44,843 nucleotides of DNA. Source: an uncultured Phycisphaerales bacterium. Its GTDB lineage: Bacteria; Planctomycetota; Phycisphaerae; Phycisphaerales; SM1A02. The position numbers were made by a program, and so were the translations under genes. Shown piece after piece: positions 37,296-44,843 of this stretch (position 1 is its first letter; each line of letters opens with the position of its first letter). Under the pieces are notes generated by a model. It saw nothing but the letters and a program-made list of their open reading frames with translations. It did no database searches and had not been told where the DNA came from. The stretch is from positions 1 to 44,843 of the forward strand of contig CASICI010000013.1 of assembly GCA_949373145.1 (NCBI GenBank), in the 5' to 3' direction.

Positions 37296-37676
37296 ATGAT
37301 CCGCACACTCACAACATTGGCTGCAGTCGCAGTTCTTTCCGCATTCGCAGGATGCAACAACAACAAGACCACCACCCCTGGTGCCGTCTCAGAAAGCGCA
37401 AGCTGCTGCTCTGACACAGGTACCTGCTGCTCGACCACCGCTCCCGGTGCCGTCAGCACTGATGACAGCGGTTGCGCAAGCAGCTGCGACAAGATGACCA
37501 CCGCTCCCGGTGCCGTCAGCTCCGACAGCGGTTGCGCAAGCAGCTGCTCCGACAAGATGACCACCGCTCCCGGTGCCGTCAGCTCGGACAGCGGTTGCGC
37601 AAGCAGCTGCTCCGACAAGATGAGCACTGCTCCCGGCGCCGTCGGCGCTTCGGGCGGCTGCCCCTTCTCCGGCTAA
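37296..37676 (+). CDS. Small Cys-rich lipoprotein with exact tandem repeats
   Basis: A 126-residue protein not recognised as any family. Start ATG 37296 has TTGGAG about eight bases upstream. The signal is MIRTLTTLAAVAVLSAFAGC with lipobox FAGC, so the mature protein is membrane-anchored through Cys20. Everything after is low-complexity: a first T-P-G-A-V unit with two CC pairs (ASCCSDTGTCC), then units of 21 residues such as TAPGAVSSDSGCASSCSDKM, and a closing GGCPFSG. Each unit carries a C-A-S-S-C pair, close to the C-x2-to-3-C spacing used for metal or disulfide chemistry. It has its own promoter-like and terminator-like sequences. Function unknown; metal binding or redox buffering is speculation. 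Confidence 0.82.
   Translation: MIRTLTTLAAVAVLSAFAGCNNNKTTTPGAVSESASCCSDTGTCCSTTAPGAVSTDDSGCASSCDKMTTAPGAVSSDSGCASSCSDKMTTAPGAVSSDSGCASSCSDKMSTAPGAVGASGGCPFSG
37440..37628 (+). repeat. Three exact-period 63-bp tandem repeats (plus partial copies)
   Basis: GCTCCCGG begins at 37440, 37503, 37566 and, as GCTCCCGGC, at 37629, always 63 bases apart. A diverged unit begins 66 bases earlier at 37374. Copies two and three differ at very few bases, showing recent expansion or homogenisation. Each copy encodes one 21-residue A-P-G-A-V unit of the lipoprotein. Confidence 0.9.
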
Positions 37677-37720
37677 GTCAGCCAGATCACGAGTCTCTGA
37701 CTCGCAATCAAAGACATTCA

Positions 37721-37754
37721 CGACCGCCCGTATCATCATCGATGCGGGCGGTCG
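37721..37754 (+). terminator. Terminator-like hairpin after the repeat lipoprotein
   Basis: CGACCGCCCG (37721-37730) pairs with CGGGCGGTCG (37745-37754) around a 14-base loop that can extend the stem (ATC with GAT). It lies 45 bases past the stop. The following T-tract is weak (TCGTT), so termination strength is uncertain. Confidence 0.6.
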
Positions 37755-37812
37755 TCGTTAAGATCCCTACAATGAACTCCAACCAACGAGCACCCTTGCC
37801 GGAGATGTCGCC

Positions 37813-38406
37813 ATGAAAACCCCTGTCACTTTTCTCTTGCTTCTGATCACCACAGTGTCCGTGGGCTGCGCACAGAATCTCTGGTGGGAGGCTGAGCGAT
37901 CCGGGTGGGTCCTGTTCGGCACCGACGTCCAGGTTCCCCGGAAGGCGGAAGCACTTCCGCTCGACATGCTGCCCGAAGCCTCGCAGTGGAACGAAGACGT
38001 CTACGTCGAAGCGTGGATCGAATCAGTCGATCAGGAATCGGGAAGTTGGATGACGATCTCCGACGGTACCAGCGCCCCCGTCCTCGTCTTCTTCGAGCAG
38101 GGCTTCAAGATCCCGAGAAACGCCCGGGGACGCAGGACGATGACCTGGGGCCGCCCAATGACATCATCCGGCTCAATCACCAATCAAGATGGCGAGACCA
38201 GAACAAACCGCTCCATTGAATTCTCCGCGAAAGCAGTCCTGATTCAGGGCTTCTATGGTTTGGAATCCGCGCTTCCCCGCGACAGATCATCGAATGACCG
38301 CGCCATGCCACTTCCGGATCTGACCACCCCCGCACCGATGGAGGTCGACTCCTCAGCGGACGACGACATGATGCTCGACCTCATCGAAGAGGATGATTCG
38401 GAGTGA
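37813..38406 (+). CDS. Lipoprotein with possible OB-fold (DUF4920-like) domain
   Basis: A 197-residue protein with a signal and lipobox SVGC (Cys19). The central part is YVEAWIESVDQESGSWMTIS, then DGTSAPVLVFFEQGFKIPRN. It resembles the G-x-W-M-x-x-x-D-G ... V-x-F core followed by F-x-I/V-P that I remember from DUF4920-type OB domains. The Cys residues typical there before the G-x-W are absent. The C-terminus is acidic (DDDMMLDLIEEDDSE). The stop overlaps the pyrC start (GTGA at 38403-38406), so the two are co-translated, though no functional link is evident. Family assignment is tentative. Confidence 0.75.
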   Translation: MKTPVTFLLLLITTVSVGCAQNLWWEAERSGWVLFGTDVQVPRKAEALPLDMLPEASQWNEDVYVEAWIESVDQESGSWMTISDGTSAPVLVFFEQGFKIPRNARGRRTMTWGRPMTSSGSITNQDGETRTNRSIEFSAKAVLIQGFYGLESALPRDRSSNDRAMPLPDLTTPAPMEVDSSADDDMMLDLIEEDDSE

Positions 38407-39725
38407 GTCACGCAGCGAATGACACCATCCTCATTCGTGGTGGCCGTGTGCTCGATCCTGCAAGTGGCAGGGACGAAGTCTGCGATCTTCTCATCGAGAA
38501 CGGTGTCATCACGGGACTTGGTTCCGGACTTGATCACATCGAAGGGTGTATCGAGGTGGATGCCAACGACTGCCTGGTCACTCCGGGCCTCGTCGATCCG
38601 CATGTCCACCTTCGTGAACCGGGTGGTGAGCACAAGGAAACGATCGCGACGGGAACGGCCTCCGCAGTCGCCGGCGGCTTCACGACCGTCTGCTGCATGC
38701 CCAACACCAATCCGACGATCGATTCATGTCAGACCATGGAGTTCATCAGATTGCGCGCTCGGGAAACGGCCCACTGCAGGGTCTTCATGGTCGCAGCAGC
38801 GACGCTGGGCCGGCTTGGGAAGGAGATCGCACCGATTTCCTCTCTGGTCGAAGCCGGTGCCGTGGGGATCTCCGATGACGGAGACGTCGTCGCCGATTCA
38901 CAGATGATGCTGAACGTCCTCAGGACCTGCGCTCAGGTCGATCGAGTCTTCATGCAACATGCCCAGGATCCCGCACTCACCCGCGGGTCGTCCATGAACA
39001 GCGGAGCGACCGCCTCCAAACTGGGCCTGATCGGCTGGCCCAAACTCGCGGAAGAACTCATCGTGGCGCGCGACGTCAGAATGCTCGCGGAAACGGGTGG
39101 TCGCTACCACGTGCAACACGTGTCGTCCGCTGGCACCGTCGAGATCCTGAGACAGGCGCAGGCCCGTGGTCTGGCTGCGAGCGGCGAGGCCTCTCCACAC
39201 CACCTTCTTCTCACTGACGAAGCCTGTGACGGGTACGACACCTCAGCCAAGATGAATCCTCCCCTGAGGACCACTGCAGACGTCGAGGCTCTGCGCAGTG
39301 CGGTCGCGGATGGAACACTCTCAGTGCTTGCGACGGACCATGCCCCGCACACAGACGAAGAAAAAGATTCGGACTTCGAGAACGCTCCGTTTGGAATCGT
39401 CGGACTTGACTGCGCGTTGGGCCTCTACGCCAAGGCGTTGATCGACAGCGGCCATATCGACTGGCCAAGGCTTGTCGCCCTGCTCACCATCGAACCAGCT
39501 CGTCTGGTCGGTCTCGAAAGGCAAGGGATCGGTCGTCTGGAGATCGGCCTGCCCGCGGACATCACGGTGATCGATCCTGACATGTCATGGACCATCGATC
39601 CGGATGAGTTCGCTTCCAAAGGGCGGAACACGCCGTTCGCCGGCTTGGAAGTCACCGGCAGAGCGACCATGACGATCGTCGGCGGCACGATCTCACATCA
39701 GCTCGATCAGTCGTTGAAGGTCTGA
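38403..39725 (+). CDS. pyrC: Dihydroorotase (class I)
   Basis: A 440-residue amidohydrolase that closes carbamoyl-aspartate to dihydroorotate in pyrimidine synthesis. GTG 38403 overlaps the upstream stop. Metal-site motifs: DPHVHLREPGGEHKE (H67 and H69), FTTVCCMPNTNP, YHVQHVSSAGTVE with metal-binding His, and VLATDHAPHTDEEK with the catalytic Asp. The carboxylated-Lys position of some classes lies within EHKETIATG. Length and order match the class I type (PyrC/PyrX of Gram-positives). If the D-H-A-P-H metal ligands are used as usual, it should be active, unlike the PyrX pseudo-enzymes. Confidence 0.95.
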   Translation: MSHAANDTILIRGGRVLDPASGRDEVCDLLIENGVITGLGSGLDHIEGCIEVDANDCLVTPGLVDPHVHLREPGGEHKETIATGTASAVAGGFTTVCCMPNTNPTIDSCQTMEFIRLRARETAHCRVFMVAAATLGRLGKEIAPISSLVEAGAVGISDDGDVVADSQMMLNVLRTCAQVDRVFMQHAQDPALTRGSSMNSGATASKLGLIGWPKLAEELIVARDVRMLAETGGRYHVQHVSSAGTVEILRQAQARGLAASGEASPHHLLLTDEACDGYDTSAKMNPPLRTTADVEALRSAVADGTLSVLATDHAPHTDEEKDSDFENAPFGIVGLDCALGLYAKALIDSGHIDWPRLVALLTIEPARLVGLERQGIGRLEIGLPADITVIDPDMSWTIDPDEFASKGRNTPFAGLEVTGRATMTIVGGTISHQLDQSLKV

Positions 39726-39745
39726 ACAAGTCCCGTCGTTCAAGG

Positions 39746-41818
39746 TCAAGATCCGTTGTCTCCACGGCAGACGCCCCAGCGGCTGGTCAGAAGCGCGAGA
39801 TCAAGCCCACTGACGACACCATCTCCGTTGAGATCCGCGTCGCATCCCGAGCACGCCCCCCAGTTGGAAAGAATGAGCAGAAGATCGGCGCCATTGACCA
39901 CGCCGTCGTCATTGAAATCCTCGGGACAGGAATCAGGTTCGAGCCAGTAGGACGTCGCCTTCGCCCAGGCCCTTGGGCCGACGATCGCTCCAACCTCACG
40001 CCCGGGGATGTCGTCGACTCTTGGATGGATACCACCCCAGATTCTCGAAAGCGAGCATTGATCCGAGGCGTCGTAGTAACTCACCCACTGCAAGGTGATG
40101 TCCACGGTCGGGCCATCCTCGAACACCAGATAGTCGTTTGCCGGCAGAATGAACTCCCCCAGACCACCCGGGAAGTAGGGAGAGCCTGTCAGGTTGTGCA
40201 GGAGCGAGGCCGCGGCACGAGAGAAACAGGAATGGCCTGAGACGTATCCGGCGAAGTTCGGAGTCACGAAGGTGGGTCGTTGGTACGGCATCCAGGCACG
40301 ACCAAGAATCCAACCCACACCGGCCGTGTCGGTGGCTGGATCAGTGATGGCGTCGGGGCCTCTCCAGGCGTAGACCGCGATCTCATCGATGTACGCCGCA
40401 AGGTGCGCATGACGTTCGCCAGGTGCCGAGGAAGCTGAAGTGATCAGTTCGATCTGCCCCGGTTCGAGATCGATTCCGGACTCGTTGTAGTTCGGAAGCA
40501 GTGGATCGGTGCATTGACCGTTTTCAGCGAGCCAGCGGATGATCGAGACCGGTCGAGGATAGTCGTAGTAGCCCTTGATCCCCCAGGCTGCGACCGCGGC
40601 GTCATGCATGCATCCACCAAGGGCGAAGTACGCCTTGATGTCCCACTCGAGGCGGTCGACCGGATCGCCCACGCCTCCGATGCGGAGGTCTTCGTCGGAA
40701 AGGGCATCGTTCACGGAGTGCAGAATTTCGAACCAGTGCCCGGGCGGAAGTTCGGAGTCAGGACCATCGGCCCAGAACTCGGCGAGGACTCTCGTGTAAT
40801 CTCCGCGAGGGACGATCTGCGGTGGATAGGGCTGCCCGGTGACGGGATTCAGTGTGTATCCAAGACCCGAGTCACCACCATCCAGAACGTTGTAGAAGTT
40901 TTCCCACTCGGCCGGGGATGCAGGAAGCGTCGCGTTTCCGACTGAGTTCGGAGAGATGTCGATCATGACTCCGTCGGATGGGTCCAGATGCGAGGACCAG
41001 ATCGCGACGTGCTCGAAGCCGCGCTTGTATTCCGCATCGGTGGCGGTTCCGAACTGCGCCGGTGGTCCCGGATCATGAGCGACCGGCCAGAAGGATCCAT
41101 CCCGTTCGAAGACGGTGATGTCGTCCTCCACGATGGAAAAACCCTTGACCAATCCCCACTCGGCGGCGAGAAAGGACGGGGTCGCACCAGGGACGACGTT
41201 GCCTGACTGGTCGATGAAGAAATCAAGGGTCAATGGCTGCCAACGAGCTGGATCGGTGAGCGTGGTGTTCCCGGGAAGGGCGACGACCAACGATTCGTTG
41301 ACGGGTTCGTAGAAGACGTTTTCGAAGTCGAAGATCTCGTTCGATCCGTCATTGAACCCGTAGAAGAGATAGCTCGCGGCAATACGATTCCCGAGAGCCG
41401 CCGGGGATTCTCCGATGGTGCCGGTGTTGTTCGTGTCGTAGCCGAGTTCGTTCATCAGTGCGTCGTAGAGCGGGAACAACTCGGCTGCTCCCGGAGCAGT
41501 GGCGAAACGCGCGCGGAGAAGTCGGTAGACGGCATAGGAGATGGCCTCTTCCTTGGCCGCCTCCGTATCGGAAACGATGTAGTCACCATCAACGATGAAG
41601 CCGACCGCAAGCTCCTCATAGGAGGCCCAGGCGTCGTGCATGGCCGCGGACACATGATGCAGGGTTCGAGCATGCACCGGGGGGCGAGCAAAGTCGTTTC
41701 GAATCGACTCGATCGTGAGATCACACCACTGGCGAGCGACCGAATCCTGAGCACACACGGCACTGCAGATCAGCAGTGGAGACAGAATCAGAAGCATCAC
41801 GTTTCGAGGCATCATCAT
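39746..41818 (-). CDS. Secreted vanadium haloperoxidase / PAP2-like enzyme with dockerin tail
   Basis: A 690-residue exported enzyme. I choose the first ATG of the run at 41818-41810, giving signal MPRNVMLLILSPLLICSAVC and cleavage near VCA/QDS. All three vanadate/phosphate pocket motifs are exact: K-x6-R-P (K415 in KGYYDYPRP, R422), S-G-H (527-529, in YVSGHSC) and S-R-x3-G-x-H-x3-D (S591, R592, H598, D602), where H598 is the expected metal ligand. The N-terminal half (ARTLHHVSAAMHDAWASYEE) matches the helical part of bacterial vanadium-dependent haloperoxidases. The C-terminus carries a two-repeat dockerin-like module (DFNDDGVVNGADLLLILSNW; DLNGDGVVSGLDLALLTSRW). Activity could be halide oxidation or acid phosphatase; sequence alone does not decide. 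Confidence 0.88.
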   Translation of the reverse strand: MMMPRNVMLLILSPLLICSAVCAQDSVARQWCDLTIESIRNDFARPPVHARTLHHVSAAMHDAWASYEELAVGFIVDGDYIVSDTEAAKEEAISYAVYRLLRARFATAPGAAELFPLYDALMNELGYDTNNTGTIGESPAALGNRIAASYLFYGFNDGSNEIFDFENVFYEPVNESLVVALPGNTTLTDPARWQPLTLDFFIDQSGNVVPGATPSFLAAEWGLVKGFSIVEDDITVFERDGSFWPVAHDPGPPAQFGTATDAEYKRGFEHVAIWSSHLDPSDGVMIDISPNSVGNATLPASPAEWENFYNVLDGGDSGLGYTLNPVTGQPYPPQIVPRGDYTRVLAEFWADGPDSELPPGHWFEILHSVNDALSDEDLRIGGVGDPVDRLEWDIKAYFALGGCMHDAAVAAWGIKGYYDYPRPVSIIRWLAENGQCTDPLLPNYNESGIDLEPGQIELITSASSAPGERHAHLAAYIDEIAVYAWRGPDAITDPATDTAGVGWILGRAWMPYQRPTFVTPNFAGYVSGHSCFSRAAASLLHNLTGSPYFPGGLGEFILPANDYLVFEDGPTVDITLQWVSYYDASDQCSLSRIWGGIHPRVDDIPGREVGAIVGPRAWAKATSYWLEPDSCPEDFNDDGVVNGADLLLILSNWGACSGCDADLNGDGVVSGLDLALLTSRWGVCRGDNGS

Positions 41819-42035
41819 GAGTGAAGTCCAACACGTCGGCGAAAAAAAGGGGTGGCACGTGAAGTACCGGGAGTCTGGAAGAGAAAGTGTGCCTCTCTCT
41901 CTGGAGCGTGTGCCTTCAAGGATATCCCGAGAAGACGAATTTGAAACTAAAAAAAGCGATTCCTGATCTTTGAGAGCTGGTTCGCATGAAGACATCACCC
42001 CCTTCGTGATGGCTGGAAGTGCTATCTTCTGAACG

Positions 42036-44705
42036 ATGCCAGCCACCACCCCACGGGCACAAAAGCGCCTTCGAGATCGTTCACTGGCGATTCTCGCCAG
42101 TGCCATCGATTCCAGGCCACGCCTCATTCTTGCCCTGGCACTCATGCTGTCGGTCTTGGGCGGCATTCTCAGCGTGTCCATGCTCCAACTGGACGCGGAT
42201 ACCAACTCCTTGATTGGTGAAGACCGGCCGTTCATGCGGACCTACCGCACGTATCTGAATCGATACGGAGATCTCGAGGCCATCTACGTGGTGGTCGATG
42301 CTGGAGAATCCCTCGACACCGAGCGCGCTCAGATGTTGGTGGACCGTCTCACCGAGAGTCTGAAGGCGATCCCCGAGCTCAGATCAGTGCGTTCCAGCAT
42401 CACACCGGAAGAACAGTGGAGACTTGCCGCCCATGCCATGCCGCAGAGCCGACTGGATGATTTGATCCTGACGCCCCCCGCGCTCCAAGCCCTCCTCGGC
42501 GATGATGCTGTCGAAAGCCTGCTGGCAACGGCCTCTCAGTGGCTGGGTGAAGTGATGACGTCAGCCGGGCCTGATCAGGAGGAACGAACTCGTTCCTTCG
42601 CCGATGCCTGTCTCATTCTCAATGCACTCACCGACACGCACGATCGTGATGGATTGGCGACACGACTTCAGACCCGCTATCTGACGTCGGCGACAGGACG
42701 AATGCATTTCATAGAGATCATGCCCAAGAAGAATTTCAACTCCTTCGCCGTGATCGATGGTCCCTTGAAGAGCATCAGAGCGGTCATCGAGGCGACTTCG
42801 AAGGAATCGCCCGGACTCCGAATCGGACTGACGGGAAAACCGGTCCTGCAGGCGGATGAGCTTGCGACAAGCACCCGGGACATGACACGAGGAACCATTC
42901 TGGCGTTGGTGGCCATCGCCATCATGTTCATGTTCTACTTCCGTGAATGGAAGCGCCCCCTGCTGGCGGTCCTGGCCTTCTTGATCGCATTCGGTTGGAC
43001 CTACGGAGCCGCGACCCTGATCGTCGGACGTCTGAATCTTCTTTCGATGGTCTTCATGCTCGTTCTGGTGGGCGCCGGGATCGATTACGGCGTCCATGTG
43101 CTCGCACGATGGCGTGAATCCCGCGACTCGCACACGCCATCGGAGTCTCTCGGCCACATCATGAAGACCGCGGTCACCGGCAACATCACCGGCGCGGTGA
43201 CCAGCGCCGGTGTCTTCTTCCTGGCCCTTTTGACTTCATTTCAAGGGCTTCGGGAGTTGGGCATCATCGCCGGTCTGGGGCTGCTTTTCTGTGCCCTCTC
43301 CATGGGTGTCGTTCTTCCCGCACTGTTGAAACTGACGGACCATGACGATCGAGGGAACGATTCCCGACCCGACCGGATGAAGACCCACTCGCGCCGTGCC
43401 TGCTCGAGGACTCGAGACCGAGCAGTGATGGCGGTTGCTCTGACAAGTCTGGTACCGGTCGGCCTTGTGGCATTTCAATCACTTCGTTTTGAAAGCAATC
43501 TGCTGGCATTGCAGTCTCCTGCCCTCGACTCCGTTGTCTGGGAGAACGCTCTGTTTGAAGATGATTCCTCGGGGAGTTGGTTCGGAGCGATCATCGTCGA
43601 GTCTCTGGAGGACATTCCGGATGTCATCGAACGCGCACGCGGTCATCAGGAGATCGGTCCGATACACAGCGCGCTGGATTTCATTGCGGTCCCCGACTGG
43701 AAACGAAACGATGCTCTCGAGACACTGTCGGTCCTGAAGGCCACTTCAGACAGGCGTTCGAACCTTCACCCTCGAGATGATCCGGGGTTCGTGCGGGAGA
43801 CACTTCGCCTATCGGATGACGCTTTGAAATCAATGCTCTCTCTGGGCGGGAACTCGATCGACTCCGCGAGTCGAGTCATGCTCGAGACACTGCGACTGCG
43901 GGTCGAGCGCCTGGTCGAAACCAGTGACACCGTCATGATGGCAGACCTCGAACGTGCACGACAGGACACCAGACGACACCTCGAATGGTTGATCGAGGGC
44001 GCTGATCAGTCGATTCGATCCGTGCTTCCCGAAGCGGTTCGCGGCCGATTCAGTGCCGAGGATGGAAGCTACGCGGTCCTGATCCAACCCGCGGAGAACA
44101 TCTGGGCTCCTGCCGCCATGACCGAATTCGTCACCGCTCTTCGTGCGGTCTCACCGGATGCCACCGGAGTCCCGATCACACAGCATGAATCCATTCGAGA
44201 AATGCACCAGGCCTTTCTGGTGATGTCATGGGGGGCGATCTTCGTGGTCGGCATCGCACTCTGGCTTGATTTTCGTTCCGGTCCGAAGACTCTGGCCTGC
44301 CTGCTCACCCTGAGCCTGGCCATGGCCTGGACACTCGGCGCCATGGCGATGCTGGAGGCTTTCGATCAACCTCGCCAATTTCTTCGCGCTTCCGATTCTC
44401 ATCGGCCTCGGTGCCGACAGCGCCATCCATGTCCTGCATCGCTGGGAACTGATTCAGCCGCGGTGAGGAAGAGGACTTTCGGGGAGACGCTCAAGGCCAT
44501 CACCCTGACCGCATGCACCACGGGACTTGGTTTCGGAACACTTGTGCTGGCACATCACCAAGGTCTGCAAAGTCTGGGATGGGTCATGCTGCTCGGTTCC
44601 GCAAGCACGCTGATTGCCAGCACGGTCGTCCTTCCGGCCGGCCTGAGAGTCATGAGTCGATCAAAGTCCGAAAAAAAGACTTGCAAATATCGACTGAACA
44701 CCTAA
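42036..44705 (+). CDS. RND/MMPL-family exporter (HpnN-like), with a short frame-broken segment
   Basis: An 889-residue inner-membrane transporter of the RND superfamily with two halves, each with one helix, a large periplasmic domain and a helix bundle. Helix 1 is RLILALALMLSVLGGILSVS. The first-half core reads VFMLVLVGAGIDYGVHVLAR. The matching second-half core, LPILIGLGADSAIHVLHRW, is found at about 44388-44445 in another frame; slips at about 44361-44366 and 44458-44465 go out of and back into frame. The rest is continuous. HpnN-type members move hopanoids to the outer membrane and other MMPL proteins move lipids; the substrate here is unknown. It is divergent from the haloperoxidase gene, with a 217-base gap. 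Confidence 0.87.
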   Translation: MPATTPRAQKRLRDRSLAILASAIDSRPRLILALALMLSVLGGILSVSMLQLDADTNSLIGEDRPFMRTYRTYLNRYGDLEAIYVVVDAGESLDTERAQMLVDRLTESLKAIPELRSVRSSITPEEQWRLAAHAMPQSRLDDLILTPPALQALLGDDAVESLLATASQWLGEVMTSAGPDQEERTRSFADACLILNALTDTHDRDGLATRLQTRYLTSATGRMHFIEIMPKKNFNSFAVIDGPLKSIRAVIEATSKESPGLRIGLTGKPVLQADELATSTRDMTRGTILALVAIAIMFMFYFREWKRPLLAVLAFLIAFGWTYGAATLIVGRLNLLSMVFMLVLVGAGIDYGVHVLARWRESRDSHTPSESLGHIMKTAVTGNITGAVTSAGVFFLALLTSFQGLRELGIIAGLGLLFCALSMGVVLPALLKLTDHDDRGNDSRPDRMKTHSRRACSRTRDRAVMAVALTSLVPVGLVAFQSLRFESNLLALQSPALDSVVWENALFEDDSSGSWFGAIIVESLEDIPDVIERARGHQEIGPIHSALDFIAVPDWKRNDALETLSVLKATSDRRSNLHPRDDPGFVRETLRLSDDALKSMLSLGGNSIDSASRVMLETLRLRVERLVETSDTVMMADLERARQDTRRHLEWLIEGADQSIRSVLPEAVRGRFSAEDGSYAVLIQPAENIWAPAAMTEFVTALRAVSPDATGVPITQHESIREMHQAFLVMSWGAIFVVGIALWLDFRSGPKTLACLLTLSLAMAWTLGAMAMLEAFDQPRQFLRASDSHRPRCRQRHPCPASLGTDSAAVRKRTFGETLKAITLTACTTGLGFGTLVLAHHQGLQSLGWVMLLGSASTLIASTVVLPAGLRVMSRSKSEKKTCKYRLNT

Positions 44706-44708
44706 ATT
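44681..44708 (+). promoter_or_regulatory. Weak promoter candidate for the last gene
   Basis: TTGCAA (44681-44686), a 16-base spacer and TAAATT (44703-44708) match the sigma-70 consensus at four of six positions each. They lie in an AT-rich stretch about 70 bases upstream of the partial gene and partly inside the end of the exporter gene. Confidence 0.35.
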
Positions 44709-44778
44709 ATGTGCAGGCCCATCCCTCATGGGTCATTTCACGCTCTCCCTCGAGCGAACAACCCGAAGAGAGACTCCC

Positions 44779-44843
44779 ATGTCGACTACATCAAACTGCG
44801 CAATCGCTCTCGCTGCCATCACTGCGTCCACGTCATTCGCTGA
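44779..44843 (+). CDS. Start of an exported protein, cut by the window end
   Basis: ATG 44779, preceded by a purine-rich GAAGAGAGA, opens MSTTSNCAIALAAITASTSF, which looks like a short signal peptide reaching an A-x-A-like cleavage site just at the edge. Only about 21 residues are present, so nothing can be said about function. It lies 73 bases after the exporter stop on the same strand. Confidence 0.55.
   Translation, partial: MSTTSNCAIALAAITASTSFA

Noticed and set aside
37374-37640. CRISPR-like array
   Set aside because: The 63-bp units are in frame, contiguous without unique spacers, and encode a lipoprotein; there are no cas genes.
41819-42235. An N-terminal extension of the haloperoxidase reaching to 42235
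   Set aside because: The extension would overlap the exporter gene on the other strand, and a signal peptide begins right at 41818.
44712-44728. A small hairpin (CCCAT/ATGGG) after the exporter as a terminator
   Set aside because: The stem is only five base pairs and no T-tract follows.

Overview
The window looks like a chromosomal segment of a planctomycete, most likely a Phycisphaerae-type lineage. This is inferred from gene content, not from a marker tree. Two secreted proteins end in dockerin-like modules of the D-x-N-G-D-G-x-V-N/S-G-x-D-L type that planctomycete exoproteins often carry. There is a very cysteine-rich exported repeat protein, and envelope genes (BamD-like, LptE-like) that imply an outer membrane. 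The DNA is GC-rich. I see no integrase, transposase, CRISPR array, rRNA or tRNA.

Layout. Positions 1-525: the 3' part of uppS. 786-4380: a secreted protein of about 1200 residues built from about 16 Cys/Trp repeats, ending at a bidirectional terminator. 4488-6176: an exported dockerin protein. 6337-7716: a PepC/bleomycin-hydrolase peptidase. 7798-12123: a ResB/CcsA-type cytochrome c maturation pair. 12253-12999: a cyclophilin lipoprotein. 13015-18564: metabolic genes (ALDH7-type aldehyde dehydrogenase, a CoA-transferase B subunit without its partner, a double DUF1080 protein, a cysteine desulfurase and a rhodanese).

18669-30552 is a compact flagellar block, all on the minus strand. In transcription order it reads fliL, fliN, fliO, fliP, fliQ, fliR, flhB, flhA, flhF, flhG, a small membrane protein, fliA. 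It encodes the export gate, part of the C-ring, the two placement NTPases and the late-class sigma factor. A lipid kinase (dagK-like) lies just upstream on the same strand. fliM is not in its usual place between fliL and fliN.

31599-35708 is a plus-strand envelope operon (BamD-like, LptE-like, FtsH, DUF167) in which nearly every junction is a 4-base stop/start overlap. Then come an unusually short uvrC, a tiny lipoprotein with exact 63-bp tandem repeats, a second lipoprotein translationally coupled to pyrC, a secreted vanadium-haloperoxidase-like enzyme with a dockerin tail, a large RND/MMPL exporter, and the start of one more exported protein at the window end.

Reading frames are clean in most of the window. 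They break repeatedly in islands at about 1-2830, 11090-12130, 13270-18990 and 44360-44465. Protein similarity simply moves to another frame at each break, and the breaks hit essential and non-essential genes alike, so they look like sequence errors and not gene decay. Coordinates of genes in those islands are outer limits of the reconstructed gene.

The best candidates for undescribed biology are the Cys/Trp repeat protein, the 63-bp-repeat lipoprotein, the small conserved-looking membrane protein inside the flagellar operon, and the UvrC that stops before its helix-hairpin-helix domain.
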